NCBI GenBank assembly: GCA_039096225.1
Contig: JBBPEB010000017.1
Coordinates: 812,501-876,500 of the forward strand
Length of the DNA: 64,000 nt
Origin: Blastocystis sp. Blastoise
Lineage: Eukaryota > Sar > Bigyra > Opalinata > Blastocystidae
Reading direction: 5' to 3'
Position 1 is the first letter of the stretch. Each line of letters opens with the position of its first letter. The notes under the pieces were generated by a model. That model did no database searches and was not told the origin of the DNA. It was given only the letters and a program-made list of their open reading frames with translations. The translations under genes and the position numbers were made by a program. Below, piece after piece: positions 45,804 to 57,274 of this stretch.

Positions 45804-46243
45804 ATACAGAATTAGAATTATTTAGATTATTAATAGTATTTAATAAATTCGCATTACTCATATTATTATTATTATTATTCATAGCATTCAATGCATTGAT
45901 GGTATTATTTAATGTATTAATAGTATTATTACTACTGGTATTCGTAGTATTACTCATATTAGAAGAGAGAAGAGGAGAAGGAGAAAGTAGATTCATGGAG
46001 GTAGGAAATGAGTTATTTAGCGTATTTTGAATGGTATCCAGTCGCTTCTTTAACGAATTCTGCGTTTGACTCATTTCGGACATATCGTTGATCATGCTAC
46101 TACTGTAGAATATAGAGTATAGAGGTAGTATAGAGTATATATAATAATATTAATATGTATACTATTATAGAGTATATATATATATATATACTGTAATTCA
46201 GGATTAATAGTTGTTGTATTAATATCAAGTGGAGAATTACTTT

Positions 46244-46282
<39 letters not shown>

Positions 46283-46576
46283 TATCAATGATAATCTATA
46301 TACATAGTCTCCCGGATTGAAGAAGGGTATATCTGTGGGCGTTCGAGACAGAGCACTATTAGACCTTGAGAGAGAGAAGGGATTTCGCTCTTGGGGAGGC
46401 ATTTCATTAAACATATAATCATCTTGAGAAAACGAAGGAACGGAGGGCTCTACCTATATATATAATAATAAATATAATAAATATAATATATATAATATAT
46501 ATAATATATATAATATAATAATAATACCAAGTATAATATATATAATAATAATAACTATAATAATAACCATAATAAT

Positions 46577-46630
<54 letters not shown>

Positions 46631-47402
46631 TAAGTCTTTTTGCAGCAGGAGAGGCACTATATATAAATATATATATATAAAGAATAATCAAATATATTAA
46701 TAAATTTAAAAAAAAATGTTTTTATATAAATGATATAATCAAAATTAATTTATAAATCCATCAATATATATATACATAAGAGAAGAAACAGTATCTTTTG
46801 AGTTGAAAGAATTAAGATAATTGGAAGAGAGAAACGAAGGACTATTAATATTATTATTATTATTCGTATTACTATTCATCGTATTATTATTATTAAATCC
46901 ATTAGGAACATCGACGAGTGGGGTAATGACATTAAATGTATTATTATTAGTATTACCATTATTATTAATATTATTAATGTTATTATTATTATTAGTACCC
47001 ATAGTATTGGTATTATTCGTAGTAGATAGAAGAGAAGAAGGAGAGGATATACTATTACCATTAAATGAATTCGTAGAATAATTAGTATTAGCAGGAGAGA
47101 AGAAAGAGAAGGGATCTGATGATTTTGGAGAGGGTAAATTATAGGGATGAGGAATAAGTTGATTGGATAATGTATTATTAGCATTCATATTATTGGAAGT
47201 ATTTGTAATAGCATTGTTCATATTCCCAAGGTTATTTGTAAGAGAGTTTGTTAAGGGAAGAGAAGAGAGAACCGTAGATAGATCCATTGGAGGCATATCA
47301 TTATTATCATTTGTTAACATCTATTTATATATAGATATATATATTGAAATATAATAGTTCTTAATAATAATAATATTAATAATATTTTATATAATAATAA
47401 TA

Positions 47403-47433
<31 letters not shown>

Positions 47434-48680
47434 CCATTCTGGGTCGAACTCCATTAAGTTGAGGATATACATATGAATATATATTATACACAAAAGCATA
47501 GATCTTTTCCATTTGCTTCTTCATCTCATCCTGTCTCTGTTTACTCTCTAAGAATATATTATATAATACTGCATTATCCTATATATATAGAGAGATATAC
47601 AATCATAAGTATAAGTATAATTATTATTATTATTATTATTATTCGATTAAATATAAGAATTATAATAATAATAAAGTAAATATATATATATATATATAAT
47701 TATTATAATGAATACTGAATAGTATCAACACATATATATATACTTGTAATAATTTATTATATTTCATTTCGATTTCCTCCTGTTTTCTTCTTAAAGAGTT
47801 ATAGTCCTTTATGCATTTATCGGTATTCAACTTCTCACGCTTCACTTCAACTTCTGTACTCTCTACTTGAGGAGCTATATATATATATATATAGTATTAT
47901 GCATATAACTACATATATATATATAGTTATAAGAATAATATTATTATGGAAATCAATAAAAAGTTATATATTCAATAACTAGTCATGAATAATAAATAAT
48001 AATATAATTATAAATAATAATATAATTATAAATAATATAATAAATAATAATAAAAAATAATAATAATAAAAAATAATAATAATAAAAAAATAATAAATAA
48101 ATAAATAATAAAAAATAAATATCTATCTATACTTGGTTTTTGTTTTCCAACTCCAGTCTTTCGTTTTATATGAGCCAACAAATCTACTCGACCTCTTTTA
48201 AACATAGGATGCTGAAACTCGCGCCAATTGGGATCTATATAAAATCATATAATTATTATACTTATACTAAAAAAATAAAATTCTTAAAATAAACAATATA
48301 TATTCAACTAATTCTTTCTTTACACATACCTTGACGAGTTTTATGAAATCCATACATATTTAATTGACGAACAAAAGAAGCGAAATTTCCATGTTTAAAA
48401 TATTTAGGAAGTACGGTTTGAGAGAATTCTTCAACCTATTTAAATGACATTCAGTGAAAACATAATAATTATAACATACTTTTTCAATAAGAATAGCATC
48501 TCCAGCATCGTTCCAACGAACAATATTTTGAAACTGATTATTATGCATAATCGCAAAGGTTTTCGTTAAGAAAGCAGGAATAATTTGTCCTTTAGTCGAT
48601 TCTTCATCTTCAAATTCATCGTCCATGGGCATAGCATCACTTTCATTCACTGGTAGTTCTTCTTCATGTGTACGCTTCAT
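45337..48680 (-). CDS. HSF1: Heat-shock transcription factor (HSF)
   Basis: About nine exons starting [20 protein letters not shown] at 48680. The HSF DNA-binding domain is spread over three exons: [20 protein letters not shown], then [20 protein letters not shown] with the recognition helix, then [21 protein letters not shown] heptad region follows ([20 protein letters not shown], then [20 protein letters not shown]), the trimerisation coiled coil. The C-terminal half is Asn/Ser/Thr/Pro-rich and probably a disordered activation region. A short amphipathic stretch near residues encoded at 46000-46090 ([20 protein letters not shown]) could be a regulatory heptad. HSFs trimerise on nTTCnnGAAn elements to induce chaperones. 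The domain itself is close to consensus; the tail is species-specific. Confidence 0.93.
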
Positions 48681-49329
48681 CGTTAAATACACTTTAGAAA
48701 AACCAGATATTCGTTTAGAAATAATATATATATTTGTATAGGAAAAACAAAGAACTTTTTTCTACCCCCTAACGAAAGCCTTTTATTATTTACGGGGATG
48801 TTTTTATTTTCTCTACAAAATTAATATTTTTAATTTTGTTACGCAAATTCGTTTAACTTTCTGAATTCAAATTCATATATATCTGAATAAATCTGAGTAT
48901 TTCCCAGTAAAGGCTACTTTGTTTTTCTATTCTTATACAAATATATTTATTTTATCTACTTATTCATTGCAAAACAATAATTTAATTTTAAGAAATGATG
49001 AAAAAAAATGCATCATTATATTATAATGAAATTCAAAAGTTGATGTATCTTTTATTTTTATTTAAAAATTATTTTTATTATATGGTACTTAGCTAGATTA
49101 TTGAATATATAAAATGTCAACGAAAAGTATTTATGCCAAACAAATTCGTATTTTGCAAAATTCATTTATATAAAATACAATAAAATTAAGATATATAAGT
49201 TTATTTATAAATTAAATGCTAGTTCTTGACATATATAAGCAAGATAGAGTATTTAAATATATATATGTATTAATTATTTTATTTATTTATTTATTTATTT
49301 ATAAATATATATAATAATAATTGTTTCTT
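48681..49329. other. HSF upstream region
   Basis: About 650 bp between the HSF start and the thymidylate kinase stop. The first 100 bp carry a small C-rich patch (ctaccccct near 48761) and a GC-containing ttacggggat; the rest is AT-rich with (ATTT)n at 49276-49303. No gene is visible. Confidence 0.4.
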
Positions 49330-50132
49330 TTAGAAATATTGAAGAGGTTCTGATTCAACAGAACGAATTACATTCTTAGATTCTTCTACTAACTGCCTAG
49401 TGATTTCATCTATAGTTTGATTAGCTTCAATAGTTTTCCAATTTAATTTAGGTAATTTATTTTTTATTTCCATAAACTTAGAATTGACTTTCCTTTGGAA
49501 TTCTTCCTTTTCATATCGTTCTTCACCAAAACCACCACGTTTCTTTGCATCATCTACAGATAAATATAAATAAAAGATGATATCAGGAAGAGGTAAACCT
49601 ATATCTGGACTTAAACACCAATCAAGATCCAAACCCTTTGCTGCTGAAAACGCTACACCACTTAATACATAACGATCCATGATAATTGTAATTCCATTTT
49701 CAATATCTTTCTTTATAGAATCACTATATAGATGCATTAATACTCTATTCAAATAATAAAATTAATCAAAAGAAAATAAAAGCAAGAACAACGAATGAGA
49801 AACAAAAACAAAAACGAAAATATATATAGAATCTATACTAGAGTTCCCAACGATTTGCAGAAAACAATAAGTGGATAGCACAGTCATTTAAATCAGATTT
49901 ATTTTGGAGATATGAATTGATTTGTTGACCAATTGTAGAATTTCGATCTATAGATGTTATTCTGAATAGTTATTATGCTTTATATTTGATCTATATTATG
50001 AATACCAGGGAAACGATAGAGTTTGCATGGAATGTGATAGGTGTCTTGTAAATGATGTAATAGAGAAAGTGTCTGAGTTGTTTTTCCTGCTCTATCACAA
50101 CCTTCCAATAGAATTATCGCTCCACGTTTCAT
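49330..50132 (-). CDS. CDC8: Thymidylate kinase (dTMP kinase)
   Basis: Three exons (50006-50132, 49839-49947, 49330-49723) total 630 nt, 209 residues. The P-loop reads [14 protein letters not shown]. The second exon has the family's [20 protein letters not shown] and [10 protein letters not shown]. The third has [20 protein letters not shown] with the DR(Y/S) motif, then [20 protein letters not shown] and the LID-region [12 protein letters not shown]. The enzyme phosphorylates dTMP to dTDP for DNA synthesis. In the P-loop an Ala replaces the Ser or Gly often seen before GKT (human has DRAGKST), so the active site looks intact. Introns end CTATAG and CTATATAG; the frame resolves which of two possible acceptors is used in each. 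Confidence 0.95.
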
Positions 50133-50551
50133 AGGATAACCAAAAAGACTGATAAAATTTGAAAAAAAAGTGTTTCAAGAAAACTATTGGGGCAACAACG
50201 TCAAATAATCCATTTATTCGTGTTTTTCCTAATTTTTATTTAAATTATTATCTCTACTGTTAATAAGAATTATGCATGAAAAAAAAAGGAAATGCAACAA
50301 TGAAAAAAATAATAATTTCTATTATAAAGGAAAATAATACATTTCCAGTAAAAAAATAGTGTCATTTTCAGATAATAATGTCTAAATGAGAGTATTAAGC
50401 AGATGATTGAAACTATAGTCATATTTATTAATAAAATATTGATTTATATACTAATGAACAAGAATTCAAAAGAAATGAATAGCAAAAAAAAAGTTGAAAA
50501 TCAAAAAAGAATCAATATATATAGATATATATGTTCCATCTATATTTTATT
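50133..50551. other. Intergenic region upstream of thymidylate kinase
   Basis: About 420 bp of AT-rich DNA between two minus-strand genes. No gene or structured element is seen; the thymidylate kinase promoter should lie here. Confidence 0.4.
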
Positions 50552-51138
50552 TTAATCAATAGAAGCATGATTGCGTCTACGAAGTTTGTTAGATTTCTTT
50601 TCTACTGATGAATTTTCAGTTACGTTGTTTTCATTAGACTCCACTGTTTCAGTTAAAGCCTTTGATTCTTCAACAATAGACTCTTGTTTCTCTACTTCAG
50701 ATTCTTCTTCTTCAGGTTTTTTATCTTCAGATTTTTCAACTTCAGGTTTTTTATCTTCAGATTTTTCATCTACGACTTCTTCGGATGTTTCTATTTATAT
50801 TTAAAAATAATAATAATATTACTTTTATGAATAAATAACTTAAATTGATGTTTTTAAATATATAGAGAGTATTTTTAACGATAATATAAATTCATATAAA
50901 TAAAGAAAAAGGATACTTGTTTCTTGAGATTGTTTGTTTTCTTCTAAAAATAGGTGAAATCAGATGAGATAATATTTTATAAGCTAGTGATCAACATACC
51001 CTTTGTTGCACTGTAGTAAATGACGATGAAAAGAACAATTGCAAATGCAAATGTTCCTAATAAAAGATATATGTTGGAACCAGTGTTGCCTAATAGCATA
51101 TTTGTAATGAACAACTCAGATTTAGTTTTAATAGACAT
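50552..51138 (-). CDS. Small single-pass membrane protein with charged Glu/Lys tail, unidentified
   Basis: Three exons (51000-51138, 50917-50943, 50552-50790) sum to 405 nt, 134 residues. A short N-terminus is followed by one strong membrane span (IYLLLGTFAFAIVLFIVIYY, residues about 22-41). The rest is a highly charged tail with KSEDKKPE repeats ending KLRRRNHASID. No family is recognised. With basic and acidic repeats after the span and no signal peptide, it looks like a tail exposed to the cytosol or nucleus on an ER or nuclear-envelope anchor, but orientation is inference. The gene is divergent from the next small membrane gene. Confidence 0.75.
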
Positions 51139-51446
51139 GTTTTAAGACAGAAATAGAACAAGAAAAAATATACTAAATATTACCGTGAAAAACACAACTA
51201 TCTGTAAGATCATTATTCCAGGGGATAGAATTTCCATTTAATAGAATCAATTAATAAGTCTGATCAATATCCCCTCCATAGAAGTAAACTTTCAGCTCGA
51301 AAAAGAAAAGAAAAAACAAATAATAGTGTTTCGATTCTCTTTTGGATAACGATACTTTTTCTTAATATTACATGTTTTGCCACTAATAGTTGAAGTTCTT
51401 TTATCATATATATTTTATATCATTTGTTATTTGTGTTTCTATTGAA
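51139..51446. promoter_or_regulatory. Divergent promoter between two small membrane-protein genes
   Basis: 308 bp between opposed ATGs at 51138 and 51447. It contains a gggg-bearing stretch (ccaggggatagaatttcc near 51215) and A-runs. No known site is recognised. Confidence 0.4.
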
Positions 51447-51653
51447 ATGTCTAAAAAAAATCAATCAATTATCTCTGTCAAAGAACAATTATTTTTATGT
51501 ATCATAATCAATATATTGTACTTATTGCATATTCAAATTCTTTATACTAGCTTAAATTCAGAGATACTGTGTGTTCTATGTTTCAATAAAGAATCACCGA
51601 TCACACTCTATGTTTTTGCTTTATATGCAGTGTATTATATGTTGTGCGTGTAA
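51447..51653 (+). CDS. Small two-span hydrophobic protein, unidentified
   Basis: Single exon of 68 residues starting MSKKNQSIISVKEQ, ending in TAA. Two hydrophobic segments are visible: LFLCIIINILYLLHIQILY and TLYVFALYAVYYMLCV, separated by a short loop with two Cys. Codon and residue composition (CTG, CCG, GTG, Cys, Pro) is more varied than random AT-rich frames, which supports a real gene. An in-frame ATG at 51390 would add 19 hydrophobic residues, but the Lys-rich start at 51447 looks better. Size and layout recall small subunits of ER complexes, but no family can be assigned. Confidence 0.55.
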   Translation: MSKKNQSIISVKEQLFLCIIINILYLLHIQILYTSLNSEILCVLCFNKESPITLYVFALYAVYYMLCV

Positions 51654-52313
51654 CTATCATATCATAAAAGAGAAAAATACCATTTTATTAAAAAAATGAA
51701 TAAAATTTTTTATAAAAAAAAAATAAATTATTTTTCTGATATTTTTTTATACAATTCTGAAACATGTATAAATTATAAAAAAATAATATTTGTATTTATA
51801 TCATTATTTTATGATATATATTCAACGTAGTTTTTGTAAAATAACTCATGGAATCCATTCTTTGGAGTGTATTATTATTATTTTAACCTTTTTAACCAAA
51901 TTGATATTTACTCGAAAACAATTAATTAATTTTAAACAGAACAAAAAGTCTAAATGAGAAATCTATAACAAAATGAAACTTTTATAAATGATAACAACAA
52001 CTATTGTTTAAAAGCTAGTTCCTTCGTCTTTTGTAAAAATGAATAAAGCATAATTTAGACCTAGTTAAATGAACTGTACAGTAAATAATGAGGAAAAAAA
52101 CTGAATTGATCTCAGTATTACTATTTTTTTTACGAGAATTCTCAACTCATCTCTGGAAACAAAATGAAAAAAAACCATTTTTCTATAGAAAAAAGTAGGA
52201 TCCCCAAGAATATGTACAGAAAAAGAAACTGTATATCCAAAAGAAAGACTCAGTTTGTTTAATAAAAACTTTTATTATTTATTTGTTTTATATAAAATTT
52301 ATTTCAACTTAAA
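51654..52313. promoter_or_regulatory. Upstream region of the IST1-like gene
   Basis: About 660 bp of AT-rich sequence before the ATG at 52314, with A-runs close to the start. No gene is visible. Confidence 0.4.
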
Positions 52314-52833
52314 ATGGGTTTATTTAAGTCTAATCCAGCTCCTATTCCTGTCGATGATCTTATGCATTTAGCTGCTATTGAGTGTGAAAAAGCAACTAAC
52401 ACCAAAAGAAACACAAGTATAAAGAAGACCAAGGATTTGTTACGTGTGATTAGTGACGATGCTTGTAGAGTTGATAACGATGTAACTCAAATCATTAAAT
52501 TGTCAAAGGAATGTGTAGCCTTTAAAGTATTATCTAACTCTTTACGTGTTTGCAAGGATAGAACCGTATGCTATTTATGATTATTTTTTATATTCTTTTA
52601 TCATTAAATATATTAATGATAATATTATTGTAATTTTTTAAAATTTTTACTATTTTTTTTTAATAGAATGACTTAAAGAAGAATAATGAAGTTCCTGCTG
52701 ATTTAGTCACTGATGTCGCTACAATATTATTCTGTAAAAGTAAGATCGAATCTCAATACCTTAACAGAGTATGATTATTTATAGTTTTTATTATTTTTTT
52801 TATTATTTATTTTTTAATAATATTTATTATTTA

Positions 52834-52884
<51 letters not shown>

Positions 52885-54095
52885 AAATATAGGTTTGTTT
52901 AGCCTTAGAAGAAAAGTTTGGTGAAAGAACTTGTAACGCTCTTAAGAAGGGCAACAACGTTCATGCCGATGCTCTTGACGCATTCTCATCAACTGTATAT
53001 ATTATATTATTTTATTATTATTAGATTTATTTACTATTAACATTTTCTATTCCTCGTTCTCTTCTATAGATTATCTCTGATGAAGAAAAGGGTGCTTTCC
53101 TTATAGATCTCCTTAATAAGAATCAATTTGTTCCTAGTATGTATTCTCTTGATATATCTTTATATAAAATATCTTTATTTTCTATTCTTTATTTTTCTTC
53201 TATTTTTACATTTGTTTTTACTCTAGATGCACGTGCTCAAGAACTTATAGATCTTGCTCAGCCTTCTGTTCCCTCTATTGATTCTCCTTCCAATGGTGGT
53301 AACCAAACTCCTTCTTATCCTCCCTCTTATGGTGGTAACCAAACTCCTGCTTATCCTCCTCCTTATGGTGGTAACCAAACTCCTGCTTATCCTCCCTCTT
53401 ATGGTGGTAATCAAGCTTATCCTCCTTATGGTAATCAAACTCCTGCTTATCCTCCTCCTTATGGTAATCAGACCCCTAGTCCCTTCCCTGCTCCTTATGG
53501 TAGTCAAACTCCTTCTTCTCTTCCTCCCTATAATAATAATGCTCCTAGTCCCTTCCCTGCTCCTTATGGTAATCAAACTCCTTCTTCTCTTCCTCCTCCA
53601 ACTGCCAACACTTTCCAAGAACCTTCGTTCCCTCCTACTGGGCCCATTCATAATAACGATATCCCCACGGGAATGACACACGATGGATGCCCTAATTGTG
53701 GTTATCAAGGCAATAATAATATGCCTCCTCCAGGTCCTATGAACAATATTCCCATGGGATTTAATGCTCTTCCTCCTGTCAGTTCTCAACCTACAAATAT
53801 TAATCAATACGGTAGTCTCCCTCCTGCTCCTAACTCGAATTATGGCAATGCTCCCAATATCTTTGGTATATAATTATTATATTTATTTATTATATTTATT
53901 ATTTATATTTATTTATATTTATTATATTTATTATTTATATTTATTTATATTTATATTTATTTATTTATTATATTTATTATTTATATTTATTTATTTATTT
54001 ATTTATTTAAAAGGTATTTCTATATTCTTCTTTATTCTATAATATCTATTCCTCTATATATTCTAATTATTATTATTATTTTAGGTGGACACTAA
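52314..54095 (+). CDS. IST1-domain-like protein with proline-rich repeats
   Basis: About six exons. The N-terminal 170 residues are all-helical. ADLVTDVATILFCKSKIESQ followed by LALEEKFGERTCNALKKGNN resembles the IST1 block 'dL.eaisTLIwAapR...ELq.v...f..KYG'. IST1 binds ESCRT-III and Vps4 on endosomes, so a role in membrane remodelling is inferred from a moderate match. After DARAQ/NARAQELIDLAQPS the tail carries five or so units like YGGNQTPAYPP, then NQTPSPFPAPYG, rich in Pro, Tyr, Gly and Asn. Such tails often bind WW or SH3-type partners. The last intron (donor GTATATAA after ...NIF, acceptor TTTTAG) would end the protein in GGH at 54095; without splicing it ends FGI at 53873. A different helical family is possible. 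Confidence 0.6.
53288..53600 (+). repeat. Coding tandem repeats, PPYGGNQTP type
   Basis: Units of about 39 bp, encoding YGGNQTPAYPP-like sequence, are repeated with a drift to 33-bp and 60-bp variants (PFPAPYGNQTPSSLPP). The DNA is unusually C- and G-rich for this window because of the CCT and GGT codons. Confidence 0.85.
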
Positions 54096-54860
54096 GCATA
54101 TAACTACGATTTAAAATTATTTTTTATATTCAGTCTTTCAGTATATTGATCTTTATCTTGTCAGTTGCATATTCATATATTATCCATTCTTTTATATCTT
54201 TATTTATATTGTTACTGTTGTTCTATTTCTATATGTAAACTAATCTGTCACATATTTTCTATAAACATTGTTTAGTAAAGAGTTTATTTGTAATTTTCAT
54301 ACAACAGTATTATATGAAACATTTTCATTTGCTATCAACATTAAAAGATCATGACATTTAAAAAATAACGACAGATCTTTGACTGCTATGAAATCTTTAA
54401 TGCAATTATGATTACCCTAAAAATCCAGTAATGATTTATTAAATTTATTCAAATGTATCTCCATGGTACAGTGATATTCGTAAACCGTTTTCACACACCT
54501 AATAAAACAAAAAAATCAAATTGTATTAAATAAAGTATTCTAAAACAACTTTTTCATTTAAAATATTCAAACTAATTCATCATATAGATAAAATAAATCC
54601 TAATAAAAAGAAATAGCTCATTCTAAGAATAATTAATCAGTATTAAAAAAGCTCAGTAAAATGGATCCCATAGAAATTCAAATATATATAATGTCCAATC
54701 TATATACTTTTATTCAACACTACATTATACGAAAAACACGCTTCTCTAAAACGTTATAAAATGGTGTGTCATAACCAATTCCCATTTCATTTTTGTTTTT
54801 ATTTCTATATACAATTATTAGTACTTGCTAGATTGCATTTGCATCATAATTAGCTGATCT
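54096..54860. other. Intergenic region before the HECT gene
   Basis: About 765 bp between IST1-like and HECT genes. One short minus-strand open stretch with normal composition is listed separately (54445-54498). On the plus strand a 32-codon frame at 54661 (MDPIEIQIYIMSNLYTF) has no other support. The HECT promoter should lie in the right part. Confidence 0.4.
54445..54498 (-). CDS. Possible terminal exon of an unseen minus-strand gene
   Basis: On the minus strand a TTTTATTAG acceptor is followed by VCENGLRISLYHGDTFE and TAA. The composition is coding-like and the acceptor is good, but I could not find an upstream exon with a convincing ATG and donor between 54500 and 54860. It may be chance. 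Confidence 0.22.
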   Translation of the reverse strand: MCENGLRISLYHGDTFE

Positions 54861-55662
54861 ATGAAGTATTTGTTTTTCAATCCACAATTAATTCCCTAGA
54901 ATTTTACTATTCATTGTATTTGTTGTACTTGTTGAATGTCAACTCAACATAATAGGTATTCAATTGTATATTCAATTACTTAATATAAATTTCTAGATAA
55001 ACATCAGGTGTTTTTTAATGAAAAAACAATATTTCTGATCTCAAAACCACTTCATTCAGCATTACACGCATCAAACGATAATATTATAGTATATCTAAAT
55101 GTATCAAATCATTCTTTAACCGTCGATAAAGGAATCATTTCAAAAGTAATTGTTATTTATATATATACTTATGTTATAAAAAGGATCCTTTGTTGACTCC
55201 CGATTCTGTTATTTCTATACATATAAATGAAGACTTATCAGTGTTTCTACATAATAACTATAGTCTCACAATACATGTACTGTCCAATAATAGTATATAT
55301 ATAGTTATATTATTAGTATATATATAATTGTATTATTAGTATATATATAATTGTATTATCTATAATAATCTATACATAACGAGATTTAATGATGTTACAT
55401 AGCTATATAATATTCTATCTAACTATATAATAATTGATATAACAACAAATATAATATTCTATCTAACTATATAATAATTGATATAACAACAAATATAATA
55501 TTCTATATATTATTATATATATATAGAAATACCAGTGATGTCTATTGATATCGCAGAGCATCATACTGATTCAAACAATTTCAGACCCTTTCAGCACATT
55601 ATTCAGTATATATATATTGAATGCTCAACGTCTGCATACTTCTCGCTACTTGTCGAACTATT

Positions 55663-55747
<85 letters not shown>

Positions 55748-56142
55748 CTTTTATATTAGTATATATCACAACACATATATTCATATATATTATATATTAA
55801 TATAGTTTTCATCACTATATTCATACTCAATTATTATTCATAAACGTATTCCATTTCTTCAAAATATTATGATTCAATTCCCACGGGAATCATCACTATT
55901 TCTTCAAGATCCTGTATGTCACTAATACTTATTCATTTATTAATATACATATATATATAGACATCTATTGCAGAAACGGTTTGGAATTGTATTCCAATCA
56001 TTTTGGCAGCACTGTTCGTCACCATGATTGTGTTCTGTTTCATGATCCGAAAGTATATATTCTGTAAATTCTGTATATTATATATATTTATATATAGATA
56101 TATTTCCCATGTTTTTGAGAGTATTTTTCATACATTTCGAAG

Positions 56143-56182
<40 letters not shown>

Positions 56183-56286
56183 TGGTTTATATGATGCCCA
56201 CCTTTGGAGCCCGCTTATTGATATCGACGAATCTCCCGCCACTCCCGCCACTGCCCGCCAATCACCTTCTTTTGACACAAAGATCG

Positions 56287-56330
<44 letters not shown>

Positions 56331-56382
56331 CCCATTTACAGCAGAGTTTATGGATATTAAAAGGAGGTACAGATGGTATATA

Positions 56383-56424
<42 letters not shown>

Positions 56425-56949
56425 TATGTGGATTCGACCCTATTCAATTCCCAAAAGAAATGGACTCAAAAAGTATTGTTATACATATATATATATATAA
56501 CTACATATATATATAGGTTTATATTTTGGTATATTTCGGGTCCTTCTCCTGCTCTTCTGTGGTTGCCCGCCAGTTCATTCCCGGGAATAAGTTTCCCGGA
56601 TATACCTACCGATCTGGCTGCTGTAGCCAGAAAACCGCGGGAAAATAAAGATGTATGGTTTAAAGAAGCAGTATATATAGATGTTTGTTTTTTATTATAG
56701 CTTTTATATATATACTATTCTATATATGTATGTATATATATAATTATATTATTACTACCCTATTATGATTCACTTTGCGTATTATCACAATTATTTTCCC
56801 CTACCTTGAAGGTGGAATCCATTCACAATCCTCACAAAATACGAATCATTCTAAATCGTCGGAATATATATGTCGACTCTCTCCTCGCCTTTGCGACTCT
56901 CTCGGCAGGGGACCTCAGAAAAACAATCAAATTACAATTCACTGGAGAA

Positions 56950-57004
<55 letters not shown>

Positions 57005-57175
57005 TCTTTTTTCTCTGAATATATGTATATATATATTTATATATATAGCCAGGAGTTGACGCAGGTGGTGTCACTCGAGAATGGATTTATTTACTTATTC
57101 GAGAAATATTCACGGGAAAAATTTATTCTCAACCAATCTTTAAGTATGTTTTATTATTATTATTATTATTATCAG

Positions 57176-57274
<99 letters not shown>

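Noticed and set aside
45362-46030. Plus-strand Leu/Val/Ile-rich frames
   Set aside because: They are antisense to the Asn/Thr/Ser-rich tail of HSF.
53223-53807. 194-codon Arg/Ile/Ser-rich minus-strand frame
   Set aside because: It is the antisense of the Pro-Tyr-Gly-Asn repeats of the IST1-like gene; the repeated composition explains its openness.
54661-54759. Small plus-strand frame starting MDPIEIQIYIM
   Set aside because: Only 32 codons, no splice partner, and not in phase with the HECT signal-peptide exon.
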